In this document: positions 18,513 through 27,870 of the stretch, piece after piece | Numbering within the stretch: position 1 is the first letter of the stretch | How the letters are laid out: the number at the start of each line of letters is the position of its first letter | Assembly (NCBI GenBank): GCA_946184165.1 | Contig: CAMHEN010000005.1 | Location: 1 to 49,282 of the forward strand | DNA: 49,282 nucleotides | Direction: 5' to 3' | Source: an uncultured Clostridia bacterium | Lineage (GTDB): Bacteria > Bacillota > Clostridia > Oscillospirales > Oscillospiraceae | Translations under genes and position numbers: made by a program | Notes under the pieces: generated by a model | What the model was told of the DNA's origin: nothing | The model's input: the letters and a program-made list of their open reading frames with translations, nothing else | Databases searched by the model: none

Positions 18513-18685
18513 TTTGTACTCCTTTACCAATTTTTTCAGGTATTTTTGTCTTCTTTGCACAAATACAGAATCTGTTTTCCAAATACATTTATTATATTTT
18601 ACATGATTTGTCTCTTCAGTAATACCGAAAAGGCAAGATAATCTGCTGCACTTTACTGTTTTTTCAACACCCCGGAGGTGGAAAC

Positions 18686-19522
18686 ATGACAAACGAGAAA
18701 AGAACCAGCACCGGAGAAATCAGCAGGGTCTATGTAGATCGACGGACGAGAGAACCGGGCTACGGGATGCCCTCCCACCACTGCCACCCGTACTTTGAGC
18801 TGTCCTATATCGAACACGGCTCCTGCCGTTTTTTCATTGAAGACGCCATGTACGATCTGCATGACGGCGATTTCCTGCTCATCCCGCCGGAGCTTCTGCA
18901 CACGACGCGCTATCTGTTCGGGACCTGTCTGCGCACGGGGATCTATTTCTGCAGAACGGATCTCGGGGATGAGCTTTTTCCCTTTCTCCCCGGTGGAGAG
19001 GAGTTCCTTGGGGAGGTGCGGATCTTTCAGGCGAGTCCCTCTTCCCGCCGTCAGATCGGACAGCTCATGGAGCGCATGGCCGCCGAGGAACAGAGTTTTG
19101 ATGAACGCTCCCCTCTCCTGCTTTGCTCGCAGCTCCACGAACTGCTTCTGCTGTGCAGCCGTGTCTGCACCGTCCTGACGGACAGCCCCGCCAACATCCA
19201 CACCACCGACCGGCAGGTCCTCCAGGCGGCTCGCTATATCAACGAGCATTTCCGCCAGCAGATCAGCGCCGCGGACATTGCCACCGCCTCCGGCTTCAGC
19301 CCGAACTATCTCAGCCGAAAATTCCGCGAGGCCGCCGGGATCGGCGTCCACGACTATCTGGTGTTCATCCGGCTGCGCAACGCCGCCTTCGAACTGATCA
19401 CCACCGACGACAGCGTGACAGATATCGCCCTGCGAAGCGGCTTTTCCGACAGCAATTATTTTAAGGATGTTTTCAAGAAGAAGTACGGCATCACGCCGCG
19501 GGAATACCGCAAGAACCGCTGA
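18686..19522 (+). CDS. AraC-family transcriptional regulator
   Basis: Cupin HHCHPYFELSYIEHGSCRFFIED; HTH ISAADIATASGFSPNYLSRKFREAAGIGVHDYL and IALRSGFSDSNYFKDVFKKKYGITPREYRKNR. Confidence 0.92.
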   Translation: MTNEKRTSTGEISRVYVDRRTREPGYGMPSHHCHPYFELSYIEHGSCRFFIEDAMYDLHDGDFLLIPPELLHTTRYLFGTCLRTGIYFCRTDLGDELFPFLPGGEEFLGEVRIFQASPSSRRQIGQLMERMAAEEQSFDERSPLLLCSQLHELLLLCSRVCTVLTDSPANIHTTDRQVLQAARYINEHFRQQISAADIATASGFSPNYLSRKFREAAGIGVHDYLVFIRLRNAAFELITTDDSVTDIALRSGFSDSNYFKDVFKKKYGITPREYRKNR

Positions 19523-19545
19523 AGCGGAAGAATCGAGGCGATAAC

Positions 19546-20931
19546 ATGGCACTTCAAGCAGAGCTGAGCAGCCGTGACCGGCGTTTTCTGGAGATGAGCC
19601 TTCACGCGCCCATGTGGAAGGTCGTGCTCTATGTCGGGACACCTCTTGCGCTGTATCAGGGCCTTGCCATTTTCTTCACCATACTTGATACCATGATGGC
19701 CTCCCATATCAGCAAGGAGTCCGTCTCGGCTGTGGCATATCTTGCGCAGATCAATCTGCTGCTGTCCTCTGCGGGCGGCGGCCTTGCGGTCGGCGCCGGG
19801 ATTCAGATCAGCCGTGCCTACGGAGAGAGGGACTTTCTTCTCGTGCGCAGGCGGGTAAGCAGTCTTTATGCCATCAGCCTCACGACAGGGCTCCTTCTGC
19901 TTGCGCTCATTCTTCCCTTTGCCGGCGGCTTTCTGCGCCTCGCCGGGACGCCGGAAGAGCTCATCACCGTAGGTGAGGCGTATTTCCGTGTACAGCTTTT
20001 CGTGATGGTCGTAAACTTTCTCAACAGCGTCTATATCGCGGTGGAGCGCGCCCGCGGAAACGCAAGGCGCATCTTCCTGCTGAACATTGCGGCCATCCTG
20101 GTAAAGCTCTCGCTGACAGCTTATTTTGTCTATGTGCTGAAAAGCGGACTCGACATGATCGCCGTGGCGTCCCTTCTGTCCGAGCTTGTGCTGTTCGCCT
20201 TTGCGGTGCGCTTCAGTCTCGCGGGGGAAAACGCCTTCAGCTTCTCCTTCCGGGCTATCTCCCTTGACCGCAGAGTCACGCTGCCCATGATCCGCCAGTC
20301 GCTGCCGGTGATCGCGGAGAAAGCCCTTTTTGCATTCGGCAAGACCATCGTCAATTCCATGTGCGCCCTTTACGGCCCGCTGATGGTCGGGGCCATGGGC
20401 GTGTCCAACAACCTGGGCGGCATCACCACAAACCCCCAGAACGGGTATCAGCAGGGCAGCTCCGCCATCATCAGCCAGAACTTTGGGGCCGGCAGCTACC
20501 GCCGCGTCCTCGAGGCCTTCTATGTCACAGCGGCGGTCAACATGCTGCTCGGCGCGCTTATCTCTGGTCTGGAGCTCTGGCAGCTCCGGTTTTTGTCCAG
20601 CCTCTTCGACGGCGGCAGCGAGAGCTTTCGAAATATGATCGCCCTGGTCTATCGCTATGAGGCGCTGGGCGCGGTCCCGCTGGGCTTCAACGCGGCAGTG
20701 ATGGCACTGCTGTACGGGCTCGGCAAGACGCAGCTCACCCTGATTTTGAATTTCTCCCGCGTCTTCGTCTTTCGCATTCCCGTTTTCTGGCTTCTCCAGC
20801 ACTGCACAAATTTCGGCGAGGCCAGCGTCGGAATCGTGATGATGGTCAGCAACATCTCCGTCGCCCTTGCCGCAGGAGCGGCCGCCTTCGCGGTGATCCG
20901 CCGCTTCAAGCGGGAGCATCAGGTCATGTAG
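19546..20931 (+). CDS. MATE family efflux transporter
   Basis: 12-TM-like ORF; LYQGLAIFFTILDTMMASHISKESVSAVAYLAQINLLLSSAGGGLAVGAGIQISRAYG, NPQNGYQQGSSAIISQNFGAG. Confidence 0.88.
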   Translation: MALQAELSSRDRRFLEMSLHAPMWKVVLYVGTPLALYQGLAIFFTILDTMMASHISKESVSAVAYLAQINLLLSSAGGGLAVGAGIQISRAYGERDFLLVRRRVSSLYAISLTTGLLLLALILPFAGGFLRLAGTPEELITVGEAYFRVQLFVMVVNFLNSVYIAVERARGNARRIFLLNIAAILVKLSLTAYFVYVLKSGLDMIAVASLLSELVLFAFAVRFSLAGENAFSFSFRAISLDRRVTLPMIRQSLPVIAEKALFAFGKTIVNSMCALYGPLMVGAMGVSNNLGGITTNPQNGYQQGSSAIISQNFGAGSYRRVLEAFYVTAAVNMLLGALISGLELWQLRFLSSLFDGGSESFRNMIALVYRYEALGAVPLGFNAAVMALLYGLGKTQLTLILNFSRVFVFRIPVFWLLQHCTNFGEASVGIVMMVSNISVALAAGAAAFAVIRRFKREHQVM

Positions 20932-20963
20932 TATCCCCGGCGAACCCCTTTCCGAAGAACAAT

Positions 20964-21141
20964 TCATACTAGAACCTCATAAAAACCTTTAATTTCTTAA
21001 AGGTTTTTATAGCACCGTAAGGTGCGTAGAGGTTCTGTATGAGACGCATTTTCAGCGCCTTTGCGCTGAAAATGCCGCGGGAACCGCGGCTTATCTGATT
21101 AAATCTTTTAATCAGATAATAGTATCAGCTTCTGATCAGAA
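20964..21141. repeat. intergenic multi-hairpin element A (six consecutive hairpins/palindromes)
   Basis: Outer TCATAC(t)AGAACCTC/GAGGTTCTGTATGA; inner 14-bp stem 20979-20992/20997-21010; GCACC-gtaa-GGTGC 21012-21025; 13-bp stem 21046-21075; GCCGCGG-gaa-CCGCGGC 21074-21090; 13-bp stem 21091-21119; palindrome TTCTGATCAGAA 21130-21141. Confidence 0.85.
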
Positions 21142-21158
21142 AGTATAAAGATATAAAA

Positions 21159-21192
21159 ACGGCGAAATCGTATGTAATTGCGATTTCGCCGT
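21159..21192. terminator. bidirectional terminator-like hairpin between convergent MATE and ugd-like genes
   Basis: ACGGCGAAATCG (21159-21170) / CGATTTCGCCGT (21181-21192), 12-bp perfect stem followed by ACTTTTAT; A-run on the other side. Confidence 0.65.
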
Positions 21193-21292
21193 ACTTTTAT
21201 GTCATATTGTGCCGCCGTATATCAGTTTGCTCTTTCTGTGCGCTGTCGGCTCTGCTCTGTGTTTGTGATTTCTGTTTCCTGCGGCCTCGCAT

Positions 21293-22531
21293 TTAATCCC
21301 TGCGGAAGAGGTCGCGGGTGTATACCTTGTCCTCACTGTCGCGGAGGACGTCGTCGAAGCGATTGGCCAGGATGACGTCCGAGCGCGATTTGAAGGTATC
21401 CAGATCGTTCACGATCTCGGAGCCGAAAAAGGTCTCTCCATCGGCGAGACTGGGCTCATAGATGATGACCCTTGCGCCCTTCGCCTTGATGCGCTTCATG
21501 ACCCCCTGGATGGAGGACTGGCGGAAATTGTCGCTGTTGGCCTTCATCGTGAGTCTGTAGACGCCCACGGTGATATTCTTTTCCCGGCTCGCGTCCCAGC
21601 TGCTGTTGGCCGTGTAATATCCGGCCTTCTCCAGCACTCTGTCGGCTATAAAGTCCTTGCGGGTGCGATTGCTCTCCACAATGGCCTGGATGAGATTCTC
21701 GGGCACATCCTCATAATTTGCGAGGAGCTGCTTGGTATCCTTTGGCAGGCAGTAGCCGCCGTAGCCGAAGGACGGATTGTTGTAATGGCTGCCGATACGC
21801 GGATCAAGGCACACGCCGTCGATGATCTCGCCGGTGTTCAGGTTTTTGATCTCGGCGTAGGTATCGAGTTCATTGAAAAAGGAGACGCGCAGGGCAAGAT
21901 AGGTATTGGCAAAGAGCTTGACTGCCTCCGCCTCCGTAAAGCCCATGTAGCGTACCGGTACATCAGGCTTCTCCGCCCCCTCCAGGAGGAGGCCTGCAAA
22001 CTTCTCAGCCGCCGGTCGCGAGTTCTCGTCGCAGCCCACGATGATGCGGCTCGGGTAGAGATTGTCGTACAGCGCCCGGGATTCCCGCAGAAATTCAGGG
22101 CTGAACAGGATCCGGTCGGTCCCGAATTGTTCCCGGACAGCTCTGGTATAGCCAACCGGGATCGTGCTCTTGATGACCATATACACATCGGGATTGGCCT
22201 TTCTCGTTTCGAGGATGGCGTCCTCCACGGCGCTTGTGTCGAAATAGTTTTTGCGGCTGTCATAATTTGTCGGCGTTGCGATGATGACGAGCTCCGCAGA
22301 AGCATAAGCCGCGGCCTTGTCGGTGGTGACGTGCAGATTCAGCTTCCGCTCCCCTTCCCTGGCCTCACGGAAGAAGCGCTCGATCTCGCTGTCCTGAATG
22401 GGGCTTTCAAAGCGGTTCAGCTTCTCCGCCTTGGACTCCGTGGTGGTGATTGCCGTGACCTCATGGCGCTGGGAGAGCAGCACTGCAAGGCTCAGTCCCA
22501 CATAGCCAACGCCCGCGACCGTAATCTTCAT
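21293..22531 (-). CDS. nucleotide sugar dehydrogenase (UDP-glucose 6-dehydrogenase family)
   Basis: [82 protein letters not shown]. Confidence 0.92.
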   Translation of the reverse strand: MKITVAGVGYVGLSLAVLLSQRHEVTAITTTESKAEKLNRFESPIQDSEIERFFREAREGERKLNLHVTTDKAAAYASAELVIIATPTNYDSRKNYFDTSAVEDAILETRKANPDVYMVIKSTIPVGYTRAVREQFGTDRILFSPEFLRESRALYDNLYPSRIIVGCDENSRPAAEKFAGLLLEGAEKPDVPVRYMGFTEAEAVKLFANTYLALRVSFFNELDTYAEIKNLNTGEIIDGVCLDPRIGSHYNNPSFGYGGYCLPKDTKQLLANYEDVPENLIQAIVESNRTRKDFIADRVLEKAGYYTANSSWDASREKNITVGVYRLTMKANSDNFRQSSIQGVMKRIKAKGARVIIYEPSLADGETFFGSEIVNDLDTFKSRSDVILANRFDDVLRDSEDKVYTRDLFRRD

Positions 22532-22581
22532 GACTCTGTATCCTTTCTCCGGCATGCCGCCGGGAGCACGCCGCTTTCTCT

Positions 22582-23649
22582 TCAGCGCTGATAATATGCC
22601 TTATACCATTCGGCGAAGGCCCGCAGGCCCTCGCGTATGCCGATCTTCGGCGTGAAGCCGTAATCCCGCTCCAGAGCCTCGGAATCGGCATAGGTGACGG
22701 GCACGTCCCCCGGCTGCATGCCGACAAGCTCCCGGTGCCCTTCAAAGTCATAGTCCGCGGGCAGGATGCCCGCGCGCACCAGCTCCTCCTGCAGCACGGC
22801 AACATAGTCCAGAAGGTTCACGGGCTGACCGCCGCCGATATTATAGACCGCATAGGGCGGAAGCGGCAGGCCGTCCGGCCCCTTCCCTCTCGGCGGCGCG
22901 CCGCGCATCACGCGGACGATCCCCTCGACGATATCGTCGATATAGGTAAAGTCCCGCTTCATGTCGCCGTAGTTGAAGATCCGGATCGTCTCCCCGGCGG
23001 CGAGCTTTTTGGCGGCGCTGTAATAGAACATGTCCGGCCGCCCCGCGGGGCCGTATACCGTGAAAAAGCGGAGGCCTGTGCACGGGATCTCATAGAGTTT
23101 GGCATAGGCGTGGGCAAGCAGCTCATCGCTTTTCTTGGTCGCGGCATAGAGGGAGACGGGGTTATCGACCTTGTCGTCTGTGGAAAAGGGAACCTTTTTG
23201 TTCCCGCCGTAGACGGAAGAGCTCGAGGCATATACCAGATGCTCCACCGGGTAATGGCGGCACGCCTCGAGGAGATTATAGAAGCCGATGATATTCGACT
23301 CGATATAGGCGTCCGGATGGTCGATGCTGTAGCGGACGCCGGCCTGGGCCGCGAGGTTCACCGCAAGGTCAAAGCGATATTCCTCGAAAAGACGGCCGAT
23401 CAGCGCCTTGTCCCCGATGGAACCGCGAACGAAAATGTGCCTGACATGCGACCCGGCCGCAGTCTTTTCGATCTCCCGCAGGCGCCACTCCTTCAGGCTG
23501 ACCTCATAATAGTCGTTCATATTGTCCAGGGAGACGATGGTCCCCCCGTCCATTTCGCGCAGCAAACGGATCACCAGATAAGCGCCGATAAAGCCCGGCG
23601 CCCCGGTGACGAGGATCGTCTTGCCGTTAAGTTCAACGGGTGTTTTCAT
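22582..23649 (-). CDS. NAD-dependent epimerase, UDP-glucuronate 4-epimerase-like
   Basis: [78 protein letters not shown]. Confidence 0.88.
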   Translation of the reverse strand: MKTPVELNGKTILVTGAPGFIGAYLVIRLLREMDGGTIVSLDNMNDYYEVSLKEWRLREIEKTAAGSHVRHIFVRGSIGDKALIGRLFEEYRFDLAVNLAAQAGVRYSIDHPDAYIESNIIGFYNLLEACRHYPVEHLVYASSSSVYGGNKKVPFSTDDKVDNPVSLYAATKKSDELLAHAYAKLYEIPCTGLRFFTVYGPAGRPDMFYYSAAKKLAAGETIRIFNYGDMKRDFTYIDDIVEGIVRVMRGAPPRGKGPDGLPLPPYAVYNIGGGQPVNLLDYVAVLQEELVRAGILPADYDFEGHRELVGMQPGDVPVTYADSEALERDYGFTPKIGIREGLRAFAEWYKAYYQR

Positions 23650-23738
23650 TGGCTGCTCCTTTTCCGTCTGTTTACGTCCGATTGCGAAACGCTCTCATGT
23701 CCCGCCAGGCCGGATCTTCGCAATCGGCAAGGTCTGTT

Positions 23739-25598
23739 TCAGGCGACCGCCGTAAAGTCGAAGCCGCGCTCAAGGGCATAGCTCTGGGCATAGCTCTCTT
23801 CCGCGCCGAAGATCATCAGTTTCGTCCTGTCGCCAAAGGCGTCCTGCGCAATCTCCGTTGTACCCGCCGGGATATAGATGCAGGCGAGATTCGGGCAATC
23901 CGCAAAGGCGCACGCCCCGATCACCGCCGTGCTCTCCGACAGCTTCACGCCCGCGAACGCGCCGCCGGAGAAGGCCTCCTCGCCGATCTCCGTAAGGCCG
24001 GAGGGCAGGACAAGGTCGTACCAGTACACCGTCAGTACAGCTTCCTCGGAATAGACTGCGCCCGCGAGGTTTGAAACCTCGCAGCGGTAGAGACGGCCGG
24101 TATCGGCCTGCGTCGGGGTAAGCGTCAACGTACTCGTGTCAGCGTCGGGAACACTCTCCCACTCGTCCGCTTCGCCCGTGCGGGTCTGCCATGAAAACTG
24201 CAGGTCGCCGCCGCTCGCTTCCGCCGTGAAGCGCGCTTCTTCGCCGGCGAAGACGGAAGTGTCCGTCGGATGCGCGGCGATTTCAGGAGCGTAATCGAAG
24301 GTCGGCAGGGCATAGGCCGCGGCAAAGCTCGGATCATTGGCATATCGGTCCCCCAGCTCGGATACATTGCCGACCTTGTGCTCACTAAGCCAGGTCTCGC
24401 TCCCCTTGAGGAAATAGCGATAGTTCTCCGGCGGGGAATAATCATGGTCCCAGGTCGCGTCCAGGCAATAATACCGGCTTCCCATCTTCACGATGTTCCA
24501 GGCGTGGTGCATCGCAGAGGAGGTGATGATACGGGTGTCGATGCCGGAGGCGAGACAGAGGCGATAGAATGCGGCGGAGTACCCCTGGCAGACCGCCGCG
24601 TTCCGGACCAGCGCTCCATAGGCGGTATAGGAAATATCCGTGCCGCCCGTATATACGACATGTTCGCACAGATAGCGGTAGATCGAGAGGACCTTTTCAT
24701 AGTCGCTCTTTCCCTCGAGCGAGAGGCTCGTCAGGATATCGGCCGCGACCTCGTCAAGCTCCGCCTCCTGATCGGCATTGACGTAATGGTTCAGCGTAAA
24801 AATGAATTTGCAGTAGTTCTTGTCGTCTGTGGCGCCGATGGCGCCCTTCGCATTGTATCCGCCGAATTCATAGCGGAGATAGTCTCCCTCCGTGGGGTTG
24901 CCGGTATGGGCAAAGGCAATGCTGACGAGCTCGCTGCACAGTGCTTTCCACATGGCCTCACCCGGCTCTTCTTCGGTGACGAGATAGATGATCGCCTGGT
25001 CCTCATACTCCTTGATCTGTGCCCGGAGTTCCAGGCCGGCTGCCTCCGTTGTGGTATTGAATATGCCGCTTTCTCTCCGGAATTTGGCGTCTGAGTCATC
25101 AGCGCCGCCCTCCATCATCTCGATCAGATCCCGGATATCCGCCGCAAGCTCCTCTTCGCTCTCGGACGGCGTCGGGAGATCCGCCTCGGTGATGACGTCC
25201 TCATAGATGGGATCGATGTAGGAATAGCTGAAGGTATACACCTCGTACCGCAGTTTCGGCTGCAGCGTCAGAAACTGTTCTGTGTTTCCCTCTTCTGCGC
25301 TGAAGTGTTCCTCCAGATCCGCGTAATGCCCGCTCTCATCATGAAAGCGGTAGGTATATTCTCCGGGCCGGAGGAGATAGACGCCGGGCTGTGCCGTGCC
25401 GCTGTCCGGGTCCGAAGCGATTGGCAGCGCGGCGCCGTGGCTGTCGAGAATCGTGAGACAGGCAAGAAGCTCCTCCCTGTCCGTCAGGAAGCGGACCGTG
25501 ACCGTGTCCCCCTCCTCCGCATGCGCCGCCGGGGCCAGGAGCAGGCACAGCAGCGCACACAGCAGCGCACACAGCGTCCCGCAGGTTTTTGTTGTCAT
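23739..25598 (-). CDS. secreted transglutaminase-like protein with Ig-like domain and C-terminal LRR_5 cap
   Basis: Signal peptide LCALLCALLCLLLAPAAHAEE; transglutaminase core VCQGYSAAFYRLCLASGIDTRIITSSAMHHAWNIVKMGSRYYCLDATWD; Ig-like AHPTDTSVFAGEEARFTAEASGG...YRCEVSN; LPSGLTEIGEEAFSGG tail. Confidence 0.85.
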   Translation of the reverse strand: MTTKTCGTLCALLCALLCLLLAPAAHAEEGDTVTVRFLTDREELLACLTILDSHGAALPIASDPDSGTAQPGVYLLRPGEYTYRFHDESGHYADLEEHFSAEEGNTEQFLTLQPKLRYEVYTFSYSYIDPIYEDVITEADLPTPSESEEELAADIRDLIEMMEGGADDSDAKFRRESGIFNTTTEAAGLELRAQIKEYEDQAIIYLVTEEEPGEAMWKALCSELVSIAFAHTGNPTEGDYLRYEFGGYNAKGAIGATDDKNYCKFIFTLNHYVNADQEAELDEVAADILTSLSLEGKSDYEKVLSIYRYLCEHVVYTGGTDISYTAYGALVRNAAVCQGYSAAFYRLCLASGIDTRIITSSAMHHAWNIVKMGSRYYCLDATWDHDYSPPENYRYFLKGSETWLSEHKVGNVSELGDRYANDPSFAAAYALPTFDYAPEIAAHPTDTSVFAGEEARFTAEASGGDLQFSWQTRTGEADEWESVPDADTSTLTLTPTQADTGRLYRCEVSNLAGAVYSEEAVLTVYWYDLVLPSGLTEIGEEAFSGGAFAGVKLSESTAVIGACAFADCPNLACIYIPAGTTEIAQDAFGDRTKLMIFGAEESYAQSYALERGFDFTAVA

Positions 25599-25701
25599 GC
25601 TCTTTCTCCTCTCCCTGTCCCGGGTTTTTGATCTTTCTTTTGGTGTGATTCCGAATGGTAACACAAAAATATGAACAATACAAGCGCGCCGGATATTTCC
25701 G

Positions 25702-26265
25702 TCACGTTTCGCCGTCCGGGTCCCAGGGGAGCGTCACGAAGGTCGCCTCATGGCCCATGGCCGGCAGCAGCTTCTCCAGCAGATCCTCCGTCCTGATCCG
25801 GAGCGAGGAGGTATTGATGCAGGGGTGCATGCCGATAAAGGGTTTTGCGAGCAGGTCCCGGTCGATGAGAAGGCGGGCTTTCTTCTCCCTGTCGTTCATA
25901 AGCCCCAGCACGCTCACGGAGCCGGGCGTGATGTCGAGGACCTGCAGCATCTGCTCCGCGCTCGCAAAGGAAAGCCTCGCAGAGCCGATCTGTTTGGACA
26001 GGAGCTTCGTCTTGAAGGGCTTCTCCCCGGGCATGAGCAGCAGCCACAGCTCCGTCATCTGCCGGTTTGTGAGGAAGAGGTTTTTGCAGATCTCGCAGCC
26101 GAGAAGCTGTTCGATCGCATGGCAGGCCTCGATGGTGTCCGCATGCTCGTGATCGGCGCGGGCGTATTCCACCCCGAGAGAATCGAGCAGGTCATAGCAG
26201 CGCTCCTCCTTGGGGATGCGCTTGTCGTCGGGTCTTCCGACATGGAGGACAGGGTCAATGTTCAT
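25702..26265 (-). CDS. prolyl-tRNA synthetase associated / YbaK-type editing domain protein (PrdX-like)
   Basis: RIPKEERCYDLLDSLGVEYARADHEHADTIEAC...CEICKNLFLTNRQ...LLLMPGEKPFKTKLLSKQIGSARLSFAS; GSVSVLGLMND. Confidence 0.85.
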   Translation of the reverse strand: MNIDPVLHVGRPDDKRIPKEERCYDLLDSLGVEYARADHEHADTIEACHAIEQLLGCEICKNLFLTNRQMTELWLLLMPGEKPFKTKLLSKQIGSARLSFASAEQMLQVLDITPGSVSVLGLMNDREKKARLLIDRDLLAKPFIGMHPCINTSSLRIRTEDLLEKLLPAMGHEATFVTLPWDPDGET

Positions 26266-26291
26266 GTCTCTTCCCTCTGTTTCAATCAGGT

Positions 26292-27263
26292 TTATGCTTC
26301 CCGCATCACGTCGGAGAAGAAGCGCAGGGCGTTGCCCCGGCAGATTTTCTCCGCATTCCCCGTTCCGAAGCGGTCGGCGATCTGATCCCGCAGGCGGACA
26401 AGGCCGCAGTAATCTCCCATCTCCAGGGTGCACTCGATCCCGTCAAAGTCGGAGCCGAGCGCAACGCTCTCGATCCCCGCCCGATCCGCGATATAGGCCA
26501 TATGGCGGAGGATATCCTCATTTGCGGTATGCGTATCGCCATTGAGAAAGCGCGAATAAAAGTTTACGCCGCACACGCCGCCCGCGTCACCCAGGGCGCG
26601 GAACTGCCGGTCCGTGAGATTGCGGCTGTGGTCGCAGAGCGCACGGGCGCAGGAGTGGGAAGCCAGAAACGGTTTTCTGCTCTCGCGTACCACGTCCCAG
26701 AAGCCCCCCTCCGACAGGTGGGACACATCGACCGCCATGCCGAGGCGCTCCATCTCCGCCAGCACCTCAAACCCGAAGGACTTGAGGCCGAGGCTGTGGA
26801 GAGCCGGGTCCCCGGAATTGGGATAGCCGATGCAGTTTTCATAGTTCCAGGTGAGGGTGATGAGACGTACGCCGAGCGTATACATCTGCTGCAGGCGCTC
26901 GATCTTGCCGTCGATGCAGGCGCCGTCCTCCACCGTGAGCAGCGCCGAGACCACGCCCGCCTCCCGGTTTTCCCGGATCTGCGACATGGTCCGTGCCGGG
27001 GCGAGGCGGCCGGGATATGCCTTCGTCTCCCGGTCAAAGATCGAAGCCAGCCGGAGAAAAAACTCCCAGGGCGTCTCGAGCACGTGAAACTGCCGGGCAC
27101 AGTCATGAGACGGAATGAACGCCGCGAAGCACTGGAGCATCGCCTCTCCCCGCCCGAGCTTGTCAAGGCTGATGTGTCCCGGCGCGTTTTCCAGCGTACA
27201 CGCCGCCTGCTGCAGGGTCAGAAGCGTATCACAGTGCAGATCCACAAAACAGGGTTTATTCAT
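26292..27263 (-). CDS. membrane dipeptidase family (peptidase M19)
   Basis: FVDLHCDTLLTL, MAVDVSHLSEGGFWDVVRESRKPFLASHSCARALCDHSRNLTD, VALGSDFDGI. Confidence 0.92.
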   Translation of the reverse strand: MNKPCFVDLHCDTLLTLQQAACTLENAPGHISLDKLGRGEAMLQCFAAFIPSHDCARQFHVLETPWEFFLRLASIFDRETKAYPGRLAPARTMSQIRENREAGVVSALLTVEDGACIDGKIERLQQMYTLGVRLITLTWNYENCIGYPNSGDPALHSLGLKSFGFEVLAEMERLGMAVDVSHLSEGGFWDVVRESRKPFLASHSCARALCDHSRNLTDRQFRALGDAGGVCGVNFYSRFLNGDTHTANEDILRHMAYIADRAGIESVALGSDFDGIECTLEMGDYCGLVRLRDQIADRFGTGNAEKICRGNALRFFSDVMREA

Positions 27264-27849
27264 GCGGCTCCTCCGTTTTTCCGATTTCCGCCGGCATGGG
27301 CTGCCCCGCATCCAGAAGCGGCAGATACCAGCTCTCGTAATACCAGGGTCTTTCATCCTCGCCGCCCGGCCAGCGATCCCCCCAGGGGCGCAGATAGATC
27401 ACATAGTGAAAACCGCCTTTTCCGACAGCCTTGTACTGTCCCTCGATCGAGACGAGCGTGCCGCATTCGTCCCCGCTCTCCATGAGCGTCCAGTCGGATT
27501 TCGCGAGCTCGCGGTCGAGAAAGCTGCCTGACAGGCAGCGAAGCTCTCCCTCGTCCTCCGCAAGGACCGCCTCAGCCAGGCGCGTCTCCTTCGGCAGATC
27601 CTCATCCCACAGGATAAGGCGCAGTCCGCCCTCGCCGTCCCGGTCGATCTCCGCGCAGCAGTCCCAAAAATACCCATACATCTTGGACCAGTCTCCGCTG
27701 CAGCGATCCATTTTCCACCAGCCGTACCAGTCCCGCGGGAGCTCCCCGTCCTGAGCGGGGAGCGCAGCGGCGCAGGCGCTTCCCGCTGTGAGCAGAATGA
27801 GCGCGAGGAGAGAAAGCAAACAGGCGGCAGTTTTTTTGACGCGGCGCAT
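27256..27849 (-). CDS. secreted hypothetical protein
   Basis: Signal peptide VKKTAACLLSLLALILLTAGSACAA; Trp-rich body DWYGWWKMDRCSGDWSKMYGYFWDCCAEI; overlaps the M19 start. Confidence 0.7.
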   Translation of the reverse strand: MRRVKKTAACLLSLLALILLTAGSACAAALPAQDGELPRDWYGWWKMDRCSGDWSKMYGYFWDCCAEIDRDGEGGLRLILWDEDLPKETRLAEAVLAEDEGELRCLSGSFLDRELAKSDWTLMESGDECGTLVSIEGQYKAVGKGGFHYVIYLRPWGDRWPGGEDERPWYYESWYLPLLDAGQPMPAEIGKTEEPHE

Positions 27850-27870
27850 CTGAAACACCTCCCCGGCAGT

